Assembly: GCF_018283455.1 (NCBI RefSeq)
Contig: NZ_JAAMTH010000001.1
Location: 2,585,501-2,649,500, forward strand
Direction of reading: 5' to 3'
Source: Planococcus sp. MSAK28401
Lineage (GTDB): Bacteria; Bacillota; Bacilli; Bacillales_A; Planococcaceae
DNA: 64,000 nucleotides
Shown here in pieces: positions 40,414 through 49,008 of this stretch. The notes below the pieces were generated by a model. That model saw only the letters and a list, made by a program, of their open reading frames with translations. It was not told the DNA's origin and did no database searches. The translations under genes were made by a program, and so were the position numbers. Numbering within the stretch: the first letter of the stretch is position 1; the number at the start of each line of letters is the position of its first letter.

Positions 40414-40890
40414 ATGCTTTCATTTTTACTTATATTTTTATTAGGAATACCTTTATCTGTATTATTACATGAAATTGGCCATGCTTTAGGAGTAATCCTA
40501 TTCACAAAACAGGAAGCACATGTATATCTCGGACCAGCAAACGATAAAAATAATGAGAACTTTCGAATTGGAAGAATCCATTTTCATATTATATGGGCTA
40601 ATTCTGGGTTTTGTTTTGTGAAAAATGAAAGTGATTTTTCACGGTTCAGTAATATAATGTATTCTGCAGGCGGCCCTATTGTTTCTTTATTATTAGCTGG
40701 CATCTCTCATTTAGTTACAACTAGTCTAACGAATTTTAGTATTACCAATTTTTTCACAGGCGTTTTTTATGCCAACCTTTCTATGTTTATTTTTACGATT
40801 CTCCCAATAACTTATCCAAATTGGTTAAAACCTTATGCTGGGCGTTATTCTGATGGTTACCATATTTTAAAAGCGATAAAGGCTAAATGA
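40414..40890 (+). CDS. M50-like membrane metalloprotease
   Basis: A 158-aa membrane protein. The first helix carries HEIGH (residues 20-24), the zinc-binding HExxH of site-2-protease-like M50 peptidases. A later SDGYHIL resembles the third-ligand NPDG-type motif (Asp at about 148). The length is that of a minimal M50 core. It may cleave a membrane protein such as an anti-sigma factor, but no direct link to the ECF modules is visible. Confidence 0.65.
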   Translation: MLSFLLIFLLGIPLSVLLHEIGHALGVILFTKQEAHVYLGPANDKNNENFRIGRIHFHIIWANSGFCFVKNESDFSRFSNIMYSAGGPIVSLLLAGISHLVTTSLTNFSITNFFTGVFYANLSMFIFTILPITYPNWLKPYAGRYSDGYHILKAIKAK

Positions 40891-40932
40891 AGCTGAATAC
40901 TTATTCATAGAAGTACTAGTCGTATACAGGAA

Positions 40933-40976
40933 AAAGAAAGAGAAGTTGCTAAGAATAACTTCTCTTTCTTTTTGTT
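40933..40976. terminator. Terminator of the M50-like gene
   Basis: AAAGAAAGAGAAGTT and AACTTCTCTTTCTTT form a 15-bp stem with T-run. Confidence 0.85.
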
Positions 40977-40990
40977 TAGCTGACAAAAGA

Positions 40991-41010
40991 TGTTATATAT
41001 AAACTGATTT
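40991..41010 (+). repeat. Dispersed element B, copy 3
   Basis: TGTTATATATAAACTGATTT just after the terminator at 40933. Confidence 0.4.
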
Positions 41011-41052
41011 TCCAAGATCCACTTAAAGTTAATGAAGGAGATTCAAAACCGG

Positions 41053-42726
41053 CTAGACTGCATTCAACTCTTTCCATTCACGAATGTCTGTGAAATGTTC
41101 AGCCAGTTGGTTCGCTTGGTCTGTTACACTTTCCGGATAATCCAGAATTTCCAATAGTTTAATGGCGTTCCTTGTTTCGGAAGGGCCTTCATGAATTTTA
41201 TAATCGAACAGCACTTCACCGTTCTCGATCGACTCCCGGAAATGGTAATTGGTATACACATTCCCCGCAATTTCCGTCAATTCAATATCGTGCGAAGCAA
41301 TAATGTTCATGCCTTTATTGACCGACAGCCACTCCATGATAGCTGCTGATGCGGAAATCCTCTCAATCGTATTGGTCCCTTTTAGAATCTCATCAACGAA
41401 AGAAATAACAGGTTTCTTTGCCTTGCACAACTGGATAATTCGTTTCAGTGACTTTATTTCTGCAATAAAATAACTGTCTCCATCCAGTACGTTGTCTTGG
41501 ATTGCCATCGAAGTCACGATATAACTCGGTTTCATCATCCAATTTTTAGCCAATACCGTATGGATCGTTTGGGCTAAAATTGCATTGATGGCGACCGCTT
41601 TGATATAAGTCGATTTTCCGGAAGCATTAGATCCAGTAATCAATACAGTCTTGCCCAATGTAGAGGAATTCGTTACTGGCTTATCTAAAAGTGGGTGGGC
41701 CATGTCTTTAAATGACAACTCTTCTTCGTCGACAAACTGAGGCAAGGTATAAAATGAAAGTGATTTTCGATAAAAAGCGATCGCAATCGCAGCATCCAAT
41801 TCGCCAATCGATTCCCATAATTGCTGATAGGCTTTCTGATGCGTGACGATTGCTTTCACGATTTGATTGTAGGAAATAAAGTCGAGTAAAAAAACAATCC
41901 GGAAGTATTCAAAGAAAACATCAAAATCGTCACCGGTATTTGTTCCAATGGATAAGACCTTGCCAAAGAAAGAAACTTTTTTCAGACCTTTCCCTTCTTT
42001 TTTTAAAATATCGCCAAACACCGAAAATCGTGGATGACGAATGGAAGTCAAACTCCTGCCTGTATTCACAATGGCAGCTACGTATGTAATAGAATGCAAA
42101 TCATTTTCCAGCATCTTTTTATTGCGGTAATAGATCACAGCGTTTATAACTAGCGAGCTTGCCAAACTGGCGATTCCTACCTTTAAACTAAAGAACATCA
42201 ACAGCAATGAGAAAATGGGCAAACATGCAAGAAGCATATACATGTATGCGAACTTGATTTTATGGTCGCTGAAATTGTAAAAGTAGGAGGAAGTGTCCGC
42301 ATAATTGCGTTTTCCAAGACTGGATAAAATAAGAAGGACTTTTTCTCTCAATCCGTCTTCCTTCGCCATCATGGTATAAAGTTCTTCTTTGGACTGAAGG
42401 CCATCAAGCTTCGGATCAATGTCCCGTAATTGGTTGAATAAATATTCTGAGCCCACACTGGTTTGGGTGTAATTCATCTTATTAAACACCTGATCCATCC
42501 CTAAGTCGTCCCAGGTGATTTGATCGACCCCTGCAGAAAATTCTGAACGCTCTTTATTGTTTCTCCAATAGGATGACACGGATTGAACATCTTCTTTTAT
42601 CGCAATATATGTTTCAGTTTCCCACTCTTGCCGGATTTTCTTAAGTTTCCGCCGATTTCGCGTTAAAAGTTGATAAGTAATGAGACAGACGACAAATAAC
42701 CCCATTAATATAAAAGGACTTTCCAT
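41053..42726 (-). CDS. Membrane-anchored MutS-like ATPase
   Basis: A 557-aa protein with an N-terminal helix (FILMGLFVVCLITYQLL), two more helices near residues 165-205 (MYMLLACLPIFSLLLMFF; VGIASLASSLVINAVIYY) and a C-terminal MutS domain V ATPase: Walker A GSNASGKST (about 364), Walker B FVDEILKGTNT, and ASHD for the D-loop/His region. It lacks the MutS mismatch-binding domain. The location at the membrane argues against normal mismatch repair; the true role of this MutS-related family is unknown. The ATG follows AGGAGGAAGAGG. Confidence 0.8.
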   Translation of the reverse strand: MESPFILMGLFVVCLITYQLLTRNRRKLKKIRQEWETETYIAIKEDVQSVSSYWRNNKERSEFSAGVDQITWDDLGMDQVFNKMNYTQTSVGSEYLFNQLRDIDPKLDGLQSKEELYTMMAKEDGLREKVLLILSSLGKRNYADTSSYFYNFSDHKIKFAYMYMLLACLPIFSLLLMFFSLKVGIASLASSLVINAVIYYRNKKMLENDLHSITYVAAIVNTGRSLTSIRHPRFSVFGDILKKEGKGLKKVSFFGKVLSIGTNTGDDFDVFFEYFRIVFLLDFISYNQIVKAIVTHQKAYQQLWESIGELDAAIAIAFYRKSLSFYTLPQFVDEEELSFKDMAHPLLDKPVTNSSTLGKTVLITGSNASGKSTYIKAVAINAILAQTIHTVLAKNWMMKPSYIVTSMAIQDNVLDGDSYFIAEIKSLKRIIQLCKAKKPVISFVDEILKGTNTIERISASAAIMEWLSVNKGMNIIASHDIELTEIAGNVYTNYHFRESIENGEVLFDYKIHEGPSETRNAIKLLEILDYPESVTDQANQLAEHFTDIREWKELNAV

Positions 42727-42861
42727 TTCAGCACCTCTTCCTCCTAATTTATACGGCTTTTCTTCCAGAAAGTTTCAATGAAAGAGGTAGAAATTTCCAC
42801 CCTGCAAGCTTTTGTTATGCAAGAGTAGAAACCTTTCATAAAGATATATTTACAAGAATGC

Positions 42862-42893
42862 AAAAAAGAAGGTGCTCATCGCCAGCACCTTCT
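42862..42893 (-). terminator. Minus-strand terminator
   Basis: AGAAGGTGCT/AGCACCTTCT stem followed on the minus strand by TTTTTT. It would end the ECF module at 43169-45001. Confidence 0.8.
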
Positions 42894-43168
42894 CAATTTT
42901 AGTTTTATGAACTTCTATAGATCATTAAAAACCAGCAGATTATAAGCGAGTATTCGTTACTATACTCTTTAGAATCTAGTTTATCGGTTTACGGTGTATA
43001 CCAAAATAGAGTAGAAACAAATGGAATGACCACTGCCCACAATAGTACAAATGAATTCCCATACTTATATTCCTTAAAGATAAAAGCAAAAACAGCTTCT
43101 CACTTTCCAAATCGGCTGGAAAAGGGAAAAGACTTCTATAAAAGTCTTCTCTCTATCGTTACCTTCTC
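42894..43168. other. Intergenic region downstream of the second ECF module
   Basis: About 270 bp with no supported gene. A 7-bp stem AAGACTT/AAGTCTT at 43129-43149 followed on the minus strand by TTCCCTTTT may be a first terminator for the gene ending at 43169. Confidence 0.4.
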
Positions 43169-43408
43169 TTACGTGACGTCCCATCTCTTTAAAGTAGAAA
43201 CGATCCGATTTTCCACTGAGTATTTGAACAACCCCAAGTGCACAGCGATTTCTTCGTGCGAGTACCCTTGAATCAACTTCATAACTAAAATATCCCGATC
43301 TAACATTTCTAATTCGCTCAACAGTTTTAAAAGTTCGAACCTATTCCTCCTTGCCAGTAGCTTCTCTTCAATATCCAGCGTGCCGCTTGTTTGTATACTC
43401 GTTCTCAT
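43169..43408 (-). CDS. Sigma-70 region 4-only protein
   Basis: A 79-aa protein corresponding only to sigma region 4: RFELLKLLSELEMLDRDILV, then MKLIQGYSHEEIAVHLGLFK and SVENRIVSTLKRW (helix-turn-helix). Region 2 is absent. ATG 43408 has GTAGGTG upstream. It lies just downstream of an ECF sigma/anti-sigma pair on the same strand. It may be a remnant of a sigma gene or a functional stand-alone DNA-binding subunit, as in the two-part sigma SigO-RsoA. Confidence 0.6.
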   Translation of the reverse strand: MRTSIQTSGTLDIEEKLLARRNRFELLKLLSELEMLDRDILVMKLIQGYSHEEIAVHLGLFKYSVENRIVSTLKRWDVT

Positions 43409-43449
43409 TTCAAGCTGCACCTACCCTTCCTGAAGGATTAAATAGAAGC

Positions 43450-44499
43450 TTACTGATAAGGATCCACAGTAACTCCTAAAGCAGACGTGCGAACGAATTC
43501 CAGGTCTTGCAAAGACTGTAGACTTTTAATATCTCCTGTTACCACTGCCCCGATTACTTGAACATGGTCTGCCGTTAAACGGGGGGCCTCCCCTTTCAAC
43601 AAATCATGAATACGTTTGTATTCGCCATAATATTTTCCACTTTCAAACCCTAGACCCATTTGAATCTTTTCAATGAACAATTCTTCACTCTTTAGTTGGC
43701 TTTCCTCAACTTCCTCCTCTTCAAGTTTTAGTTCGATGTTCTCAAACCCATACACCTGATCGCCGAGTTCAGGTAGGCTTACACTATTCTTTTCCTCTAC
43801 GATACTTGGATGATGGTTCAGCCAGTTCAGGTCTTCCGAAGAATAAGTATCTACCCAATACCATTTCAAAGTTACGCCTTCTGGCATGCTTTCATTAACC
43901 TCCGACGGTGCATAGCCTTTGTCGAAAGACAAGGCAACTTCGGCTACGGTTTGTTCTGGATAACGTTCCAGTTCACTTAATCCATCTGCCAAATTGCTGT
44001 ATTCCACCTCGGGATGATAGAAATTGAGCATTCGCTGTTTGGTATCACGATCATATGCCTTCAGTTGACCATCTTTTTCAACTTGAATTGGAGAGTGGTC
44101 CCCTGCAAATCGGCTGACACCGCCAAATAAACTGTAGGACATGACATCCTCGCTCCAATCTACTGGAATTCCTTCGATCACCTTGTACCGTTCAAATCGG
44201 ATGATGCCCTCAAAAAGCCCATTCCCTTCATGCTGCATCCCCATCTCCTCGACATTGGGATCCGTTATTTGACTAAACATTTCTATATCCCGCATGGCTT
44301 TTCCCTCCTGCCATCTCATAAGTGAAAGCCAGCTAATCCCCAAAACAATTATGAATAAAACCAGAACGATAGAAGAAATAGCCGCTGTGCGAAGAAGCGT
44401 TTTTCTTCGCGCCTTGCCAATAATCTTAGTGAATGAATCATTCGATGAAGTTGAGTCGAAAAGCTGATTTAACTCTTTATCTTTTTTGTTCTCGGTCAT
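43450..44499 (-). CDS. Anti-sigma factor with sigma-regulator N and C domains
   Basis: A 349-aa protein: a cytosolic N-terminal segment (LNQLFDSTSSNDSFTKIIGK), one helix (TAAISSIVLVLFIIVLGISW), then a large extracytoplasmic region matching the Sigma_reg_N and Sigma_reg_C domains of Bacillus ECF regulators. The ATG at 44499 lies inside the sigma gene (23-bp overlap) and is preceded by AAAGGAG. It should hold the cognate sigma factor at the membrane until a signal is sensed. Confidence 0.8.
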   Translation of the reverse strand: MTENKKDKELNQLFDSTSSNDSFTKIIGKARRKTLLRTAAISSIVLVLFIIVLGISWLSLMRWQEGKAMRDIEMFSQITDPNVEEMGMQHEGNGLFEGIIRFERYKVIEGIPVDWSEDVMSYSLFGGVSRFAGDHSPIQVEKDGQLKAYDRDTKQRMLNFYHPEVEYSNLADGLSELERYPEQTVAEVALSFDKGYAPSEVNESMPEGVTLKWYWVDTYSSEDLNWLNHHPSIVEEKNSVSLPELGDQVYGFENIELKLEEEEVEESQLKSEELFIEKIQMGLGFESGKYYGEYKRIHDLLKGEAPRLTADHVQVIGAVVTGDIKSLQSLQDLEFVRTSALGVTVDPYQ

Positions 44500-45001
44500 G
44501 CCGATCAAGCTCCTTTTCATATAATTCTTTGAAAGCCTTTCTGGCTCGGAATAAATAGGTCTTTAAAGTTCCGTTATTCAAATTCAAGAGGGCCGCGATG
44601 TCAGCGTAACTTAATTCCATCTCATACTTTAATAGCAGTAGCTGCTTATGGAGGGGAGGGAGTTGATTCAGAACGAATTCAATTTCTTGTCTCATCTCGC
44701 CCTGCCGGACAAAATCTTCGGGCAAAAAGGATTCGTCCACAAACTCAAGGTTTTCAAAAGAAGTATGTATTTCCTTTTTTTGTTTCCGGCACAAATCATA
44801 ATAATGATTGATAGCTACCTTGAAGAGCCAACTGTATGCTTTAGTGGAATCAATCGAATCAATGTAGAGCAACAATTTATACAAGGCTTCCTGAACAATA
44901 TCTTCAGCATCCCCTGTACTCGCTCCAATTTTTATCAAGTATTTAAAAATGATGTCTGTCTTTTCGTTTAATGCCTGATACAATTCTTCCTGCGAATTCA
45001 A
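44477..45001 (-). CDS. ECF-type RNA polymerase sigma factor
   Basis: A 174-aa sigma factor: region 2 (DAEDIVQEALYKLLLYIDSI; SWLFKVAINHYYDLCRK) and region 4 (LPPLHKQLLLLKYEMELSYA; LNNGTLKTYLFRARKAF). Upstream and overlapping the anti-sigma gene. It resembles the SigM/SigX/SigY-type ECF factors of Bacillus. Its own promoter should be in 45002-45120. Confidence 0.85.
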   Translation of the reverse strand: MNSQEELYQALNEKTDIIFKYLIKIGASTGDAEDIVQEALYKLLLYIDSIDSTKAYSWLFKVAINHYYDLCRKQKKEIHTSFENLEFVDESFLPEDFVRQGEMRQEIEFVLNQLPPLHKQLLLLKYEMELSYADIAALLNLNNGTLKTYLFRARKAFKELYEKELDRHDREQKR

Positions 45002-45180
45002 CTAGTCCCCTCCCTTCATCTATAAGACCTTTCAGCCTTTAAAAAGTTAACACAAAAAAGGAAAGTTTTTGAAATGCATTTTTTGAAAATTTTCTTGTAA
45101 TGATTACTTGTATAGACAAATGAAAAAGAAGCACCGACCTACTCGGCACTTCTTTATATTTCTATTTTGCTATTCACAGA

Positions 45181-45325
45181 TCACCTGTGGTTTCTGACGA
45201 ATCTTGATAGGTAATCTCATATTCTTTTGAAACTTCATCTTTAAAATTTTATCGATTAGTATTTTGAACGTGTCAATTTTTCCAACAATATTGGTTTCGT
45301 TGGGTTCTCTAATGAGGCCATTAAA
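45181..45325 (-). pseudogene. Frameshifted gene remnant
   Basis: The minus strand encodes HFNGLIREPNETNIVGKIDT and FKILIDK in one frame and NFKDEVSKEYEITYQDSSET followed by TGDL and a stop (45183-45181) in the next frame. Together they read as the C-terminal ~50 residues of a real protein broken by a frameshift. No start is visible. The hairpin GAAGCACCGA/TCGGCACTTC at 45128-45155 may be its terminator. Confidence 0.4.
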
Positions 45326-45336
45326 ATGCGAGTTCT

Positions 45337-45368
45337 GAATGTAACTTACTTAGTATTAAGTCCCATTC
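45337..45368. repeat. Palindromic element A, copy 1 (degenerate)
   Basis: GAATGTAACTTA - 8 nt - TAAGTCCCATTC. The left arm is intact and the right arm has three changes. Confidence 0.6.
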
Positions 45369-45456
45369 ACATCTTAATAGAATAAATGGTATTTTACTGG
45401 TAAATGAATGATATACTTACTTGAGAGCGACCGTAGACAAAAAAAGAGGTGCTAAA

Positions 45457-45696
45457 TTGAATAAGAAAAATTACCAGATCTTATCATCACTTTGCTTAGT
45501 AGTTGCCGTCATAGTCTGGATCCCAAATGTTGTTTTTAAAATTGCTAGCACTTTTTGGCTGGCAACTTTCGTATTAGGAATTATCGGTACCGTATTTGCT
45601 GCTTTGGGCAGAAACTATTTGCTAATGATTGGAAATATCATCATGTTCTTTAGCTTTTTTATACTTATGGCAATTGGATATCATATGAATTCATAG
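45457..45696 (+). CDS. Three-helix membrane protein
   Basis: A 79-aa protein with three helices (LSSLCLVVAVIVWIPNVVF; FWLATFVLGIIGTVFAAL; LLMIGNIIMFFSFFILMAI). TTG at 45457 after AGAGGTG is preferred. Followed by a terminator at 45711. Unknown function. Confidence 0.65.
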   Translation: MNKKNYQILSSLCLVVAVIVWIPNVVFKIASTFWLATFVLGIIGTVFAALGRNYLLMIGNIIMFFSFFILMAIGYHMNS

Positions 45697-45710
45697 TTGT
45701 AATAAAAAGC

Positions 45711-45748
45711 ACTCGCAAAATTGGTACCATTTTGCGAGTATTTTTTAT
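45711..45748 (+). terminator. Terminator
   Basis: ACTCGCAAAAT/ATTTTGCGAGT stem (11 bp) with T-run. Confidence 0.85.
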
Positions 45749-45823
45749 TATTACGATATCGTGAAAGTAGTAAGTATATATTTGATGAATTTCCAGGAAA
45801 TCTCCTTTTCTACATAAGGTTTT

Positions 45824-45855
45824 GAATGTAACTTAACTGCTGTTAACTTACATTC
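45824..45855. repeat. Palindromic element A, copy 2
   Basis: GAATGTAACTTA - 8 nt - TAACTTACATTC; one mismatch in the right arm. Confidence 0.75.
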
Positions 45856-45877
45856 ATTTCCCGCTTAAGAATGAAAG

Positions 45878-45915
45878 AAGCACCTATCGTCATTAATGTA
45901 TCGACGATAAGTGCT
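45878..45915 (-). terminator. Hairpin downstream of the 81-aa gene
   Basis: AGCACCTATCGTC and GACGATAAGTGCT pair almost fully; on the minus strand TTCTTTCATTCTT follows. Confidence 0.6.
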
Positions 45916-45942
45916 CGGAATACGGAATTTACTTAAAGAAAT

Positions 45943-46188
45943 TTAAGAAGTTTGTTGTTTATTTTTCTTTTGAATCCAGTTAATTAAATACAATACTAAT
46001 ACAATAACCGCAGTGATAACTAAAGAATAACCAACTGTTTTTAAAAAATAGTCGGAATCGCTCAATAGTGCTGGTGAACTCATTCCATTAACATCAGTGG
46101 TATTTATTATTCGATCTCCTAGCCAAAAGAATAGGATAAATGTGATTAAAAAAGCACCCGCTGCAACTTTCCACACTTTATCTCTCAT
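45943..46188 (-). CDS. Two-helix membrane protein
   Basis: An 81-aa protein with two helices (VAAGAFLITFILFFWLGD and TVGYSLVITAVIVLVLYLINWI) separated by a short outer loop, with a basic tail. No family recognised. Confidence 0.65.
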   Translation of the reverse strand: MRDKVWKVAAGAFLITFILFFWLGDRIINTTDVNGMSSPALLSDSDYFLKTVGYSLVITAVIVLVLYLINWIQKKNKQQTS

Positions 46189-46329
46189 TGTAAAACTCCT
46201 AACAACATAGACGTATATCCAAATTGTACCATATTAGAAAAATAGATAAATAGCTAATCGATTTCAAGCAAATTAACAAAAGAACTGCCCTTTTATATGG
46301 AGCTCTTTTTCCTTTATAAACAACAAACT

Positions 46330-46361
46330 GAATGTAACTTAATTCAAAATAAGTTACATTC
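46330..46361. repeat. Palindromic element A, copy 3 (perfect)
   Basis: GAATGTAACTTA (46330-46341), 8-nt loop, TAAGTTACATTC (46350-46361). Confidence 0.85.
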
Positions 46362-46387
46362 GAGAAAACGTTGTTAAAAATTTTGTT

Positions 46388-46597
46388 TTATATTTTCTTT
46401 GATTCTTTAAACCCTTTGACGACGATATAAATTCCTATTACGAAAAAAACCAAAAACGATATTATTGTTACGTAAGCTGCAGCGAATCCACTTGAAACAA
46501 TCATTCCGTAGATTCTTCCAAGAAACCAAGATAAAAGCGGTCCTATTAAAAACATCGTAGCCAAACCCCAGTTAACTAACTTTGGTTGGGTTTCCAT
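46388..46597 (-). CDS. Two-helix membrane protein
   Basis: A 69-aa protein with two helices (LATMFLIGPLLSWFLGRIYG and VTIISFLVFFVIGIYIVV) and a basic C-terminus. A degenerate half of palindromic element A (AAATGTAAATTA) lies upstream at about 46635. Confidence 0.65.
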   Translation of the reverse strand: METQPKLVNWGLATMFLIGPLLSWFLGRIYGMIVSSGFAAAYVTIISFLVFFVIGIYIVVKGFKESKKI

Positions 46598-46763
46598 GTA
46601 TTCCTCTCCTTTTTATTTAATTCCCGTTCAGTCTAAATGTAAATTAACTGCACTTTCGTTTTATTCAGAGACGTAAGATTCTGACTCATCGGTTTTCTCA
46701 AATAATCTGGAATTTTAGCGATGTCGAGGTTATAAATAACGCCAGTACACATGAAATAATTTT

Positions 46764-47408
46764 TTAAAATTCCCGGCTCCACTCTTTATCTTCCAAAATC
46801 TCACCTGTTTCAGCAACATAGGACACAATAAGCTGACCATGTTGCAAAATGTCTTCATCCGTTAAGTAAGAAATGAAATCAGTGAAACGTTCCTCATCGC
46901 TCTCCATTCTTTTCCTCGGTATATCCAGTCGGACTGTGGGTTCGAGATTATAATTTTTGAAACTTCCAGGGTTGAGCGGATCGATATTTAATGCAGCTCC
47001 TATCTCATCGTCAATATATACATAAACTACAGCCGACTCTCCAAAAGCTTGACGCACGTATGGGCTCATTTCCTCTTCAAGTTCATCTGACCATTTATCA
47101 GAAACATATGTATCCACTAACTGTTCTGTCTCAGCGTCCGGATACACTAGAAATTCGATATTGCTTCGAATTTCTCGCACCTTAGCTGCGTACTCAAATT
47201 CGAAATTCCCCATATTGTCATATAACGTATCGTAGAGCTCAAAATCATCATTGAAGTTTGCTTCTAGGTATCGCCCTGCTTCTTGCCGTATCTTTTCTTC
47301 ACTATCAGGATCCGGTTTCATGCTTAGGTTAAATAATATGACGAGCACCACCATACCTAGAAAAACGACGCCTAAAATCCCTAGAATAATTTTCACGGTT
47401 TTTCTCAA
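46764..47408 (-). CDS. Membrane-anchored exported protein, unknown function
   Basis: A 214-aa protein: N-terminal anchor (IILGILGVVFLGMVVLVILF), then an acidic extracytoplasmic domain (EAGRYLEANFNDDFELYDTL; AKVREIRSNIEFLVYPDAE; VSYVAETGEILEDKEW). No family recognised. Probably monocistronic. Confidence 0.7.
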   Translation of the reverse strand: MRKTVKIILGILGVVFLGMVVLVILFNLSMKPDPDSEEKIRQEAGRYLEANFNDDFELYDTLYDNMGNFEFEYAAKVREIRSNIEFLVYPDAETEQLVDTYVSDKWSDELEEEMSPYVRQAFGESAVVYVYIDDEIGAALNIDPLNPGSFKNYNLEPTVRLDIPRKRMESDEERFTDFISYLTDEDILQHGQLIVSYVAETGEILEDKEWSREF

Positions 47409-47591
47409 TTCAGCCCCTCCTTCCTTTTACTTTTGAAATTTAGACTGTCATCTTTGTTTGAAGTTCTTCATCTTTCTCTATTATTTTTTCACTTTAACAT
47501 ATATATCCAGCAGAAAGAATTTACACATTATAGTTACCAGCCCACTCTGTTCGTAAAATACAGTTTTTCAAACATAAAGAAAGAGAAAAAG

Positions 47592-47640
47592 CGTTTAGCT
47601 TCTTCCCTTTCGATAATCACATAATATGTAAACTGATTAA
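47592..47640 (+). repeat. Dispersed element B, copy 4
   Basis: TTTAGCTTCTTCCCTTTCGATAAT and ATATGTAAACTGATTAA; aligns with the copy at 49906-49950 over about 45 bp with a one-base gap. Confidence 0.55.
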
Positions 47641-47735
47641 CTCTCTTAGAAAATTGACTTTATTAAATTTTGTATCGATATTGCAGGCAATAAGGAACTC
47701 CACTTTCCTGGAAGTTCTTCTTATTTAAGTCAGGC

Positions 47736-48038
47736 TTATTTAACCTCAGTCTTTGTTCGCTTAGTTATCACTAACTTTGTATAAACAAGGATAAATAGCA
47801 AAGTTAATAAGCCAAGAAGAACCATCCCCCCACCCCAAAATAAAGAGATAGCTATCCCTTCCCACTTTCCTACGTACATACCCCAATAATAAATTCCTGC
47901 TCCTACAAGGAGAAATATATATCCAATTAAATATCTTCTTTTTTTCAAAACACTCCAAACTATCCCAATACAAGCAACAATTAAAACAATAATTGGGCCG
48001 TACACAATTAAGCTATCTATCATTCCAGAACTCATCAT
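47736..48038 (-). CDS. Three-helix membrane protein
   Basis: A 100-aa protein with three helices (IVYGPIIVLIVACIGIVWSVL; LIGYIFLLVGAGIYYWGMYV; LFWGGGMVLLGLLTLLFILVY) and a basic tail. ATG 48038 has GAGGAGGC upstream. Unknown function. Confidence 0.65.
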   Translation of the reverse strand: MMSSGMIDSLIVYGPIIVLIVACIGIVWSVLKKRRYLIGYIFLLVGAGIYYWGMYVGKWEGIAISLFWGGGMVLLGLLTLLFILVYTKLVITKRTKTEVK

Positions 48039-48044
48039 AACCAC

Positions 48045-48330
48045 GCCTCCTCTTTGTTAAGTACAAATTTTGCTTTGCATCGATCATCTCTATTTATCTG
48101 TCTCGCAACCAAAAACAATAATCTTATAGTTATCTCGAATCTGATTACCCTTTCATTTTGAATCTCTATGTTGGCTATTTCTATTAAATTCACTTAATGA
48201 AAAAGTTTTCTGACTACTATAACTTTAACATAATTTACCTTATCGCTACTTCCTATATGTAATAGTATGAATTATAATCATTCAAAAAAATATGTCTATT
48301 TAGAAAAAAAGAAGAAACTCATTCTAGATT
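48045..48330. other. Intergenic region upstream of the third ECF module
   Basis: AT-rich spacer with no supported gene. Promoters for the divergent membrane protein gene and the ECF operon should lie in 48045-48483. Confidence 0.35.
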
Positions 48331-48370
48331 TTCTTCACTTCCGATAAGGGGTCACATGTAAACATATTCT
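48331..48370 (+). repeat. Dispersed element B, copy 5
   Basis: TTCTTCACTTCCGATAAG then CACATGTAAACATATTC; same order of motifs as copies 4 and 6. Confidence 0.45.
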
Positions 48371-48483
48371 TCTTGTATACTTTTCTTATACGCGAGGCAA
48401 ATGAAAAATATTCCAAAAAACAAGACTTTTGTTTTTTAATTACGTCTAACAAGTAGAAACCATAAATTAGGGGGCGAGATTCC

Positions 48484-49008
48484 TTGACTAGCGAGAGAAA
48501 AAGCGAAATCACTGAGTGGTATCAGCAGCATGGTGATTCGATATTCAGGTATATATTGCTCATGGTCCGCGACCATCAACAAGCGGAGGATTTAACACAA
48601 GAGACGTTTATTAAAGCATTCCAGCATTTTGAGAGCTTTGAACGAAAGGCAAATCCGAAAACCTGGCTGTTTCGCATTGCCCACAATCTCACCATTGATT
48701 TTATTCGAAAGCAAAAGCCCTTGGAACTATTAAAGGAACTGGTATTAATTGGAAAAAGCACAAGCACTTTTCCTGAAGGAATAGTGGAGATCAGAGAGAA
48801 CTCTACAGAGCTTTATCACGCATTGAGTCAGCTAAAAGGCCCGTATCGCGAAGTTATTATTTTGAGGAAAATAAGGGAGTTTAGTATACAAGAAACCGGA
48901 GAAATTTTAAATTGGACCGAAAGCAAAGTGAAAAACACCCTTTCCCGAGCCCTTTCCGCATTGGAAAAACAGTTAAATAAGGAGGGAATTATCCATGAAA
49001 AAAACTGA
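48484..49008 (+). CDS. ECF-type RNA polymerase sigma factor
   Basis: A 174-aa sigma factor: region 2 (HQQAEDLTQETFIKAFQHFE; TWLFRIAHNLTIDFIRKQK) and region 4 (LKGPYREVIILRKIREFSIQ; WTESKVKNTLSRALSALEK). It starts with TTG after GGGGCGAGA. The following gene overlaps it by 14 bp and encodes its likely anti-sigma factor. Third ECF module of the tract. Confidence 0.85.
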   Translation: MTSERKSEITEWYQQHGDSIFRYILLMVRDHQQAEDLTQETFIKAFQHFESFERKANPKTWLFRIAHNLTIDFIRKQKPLELLKELVLIGKSTSTFPEGIVEIRENSTELYHALSQLKGPYREVIILRKIREFSIQETGEILNWTESKVKNTLSRALSALEKQLNKEGIIHEKN

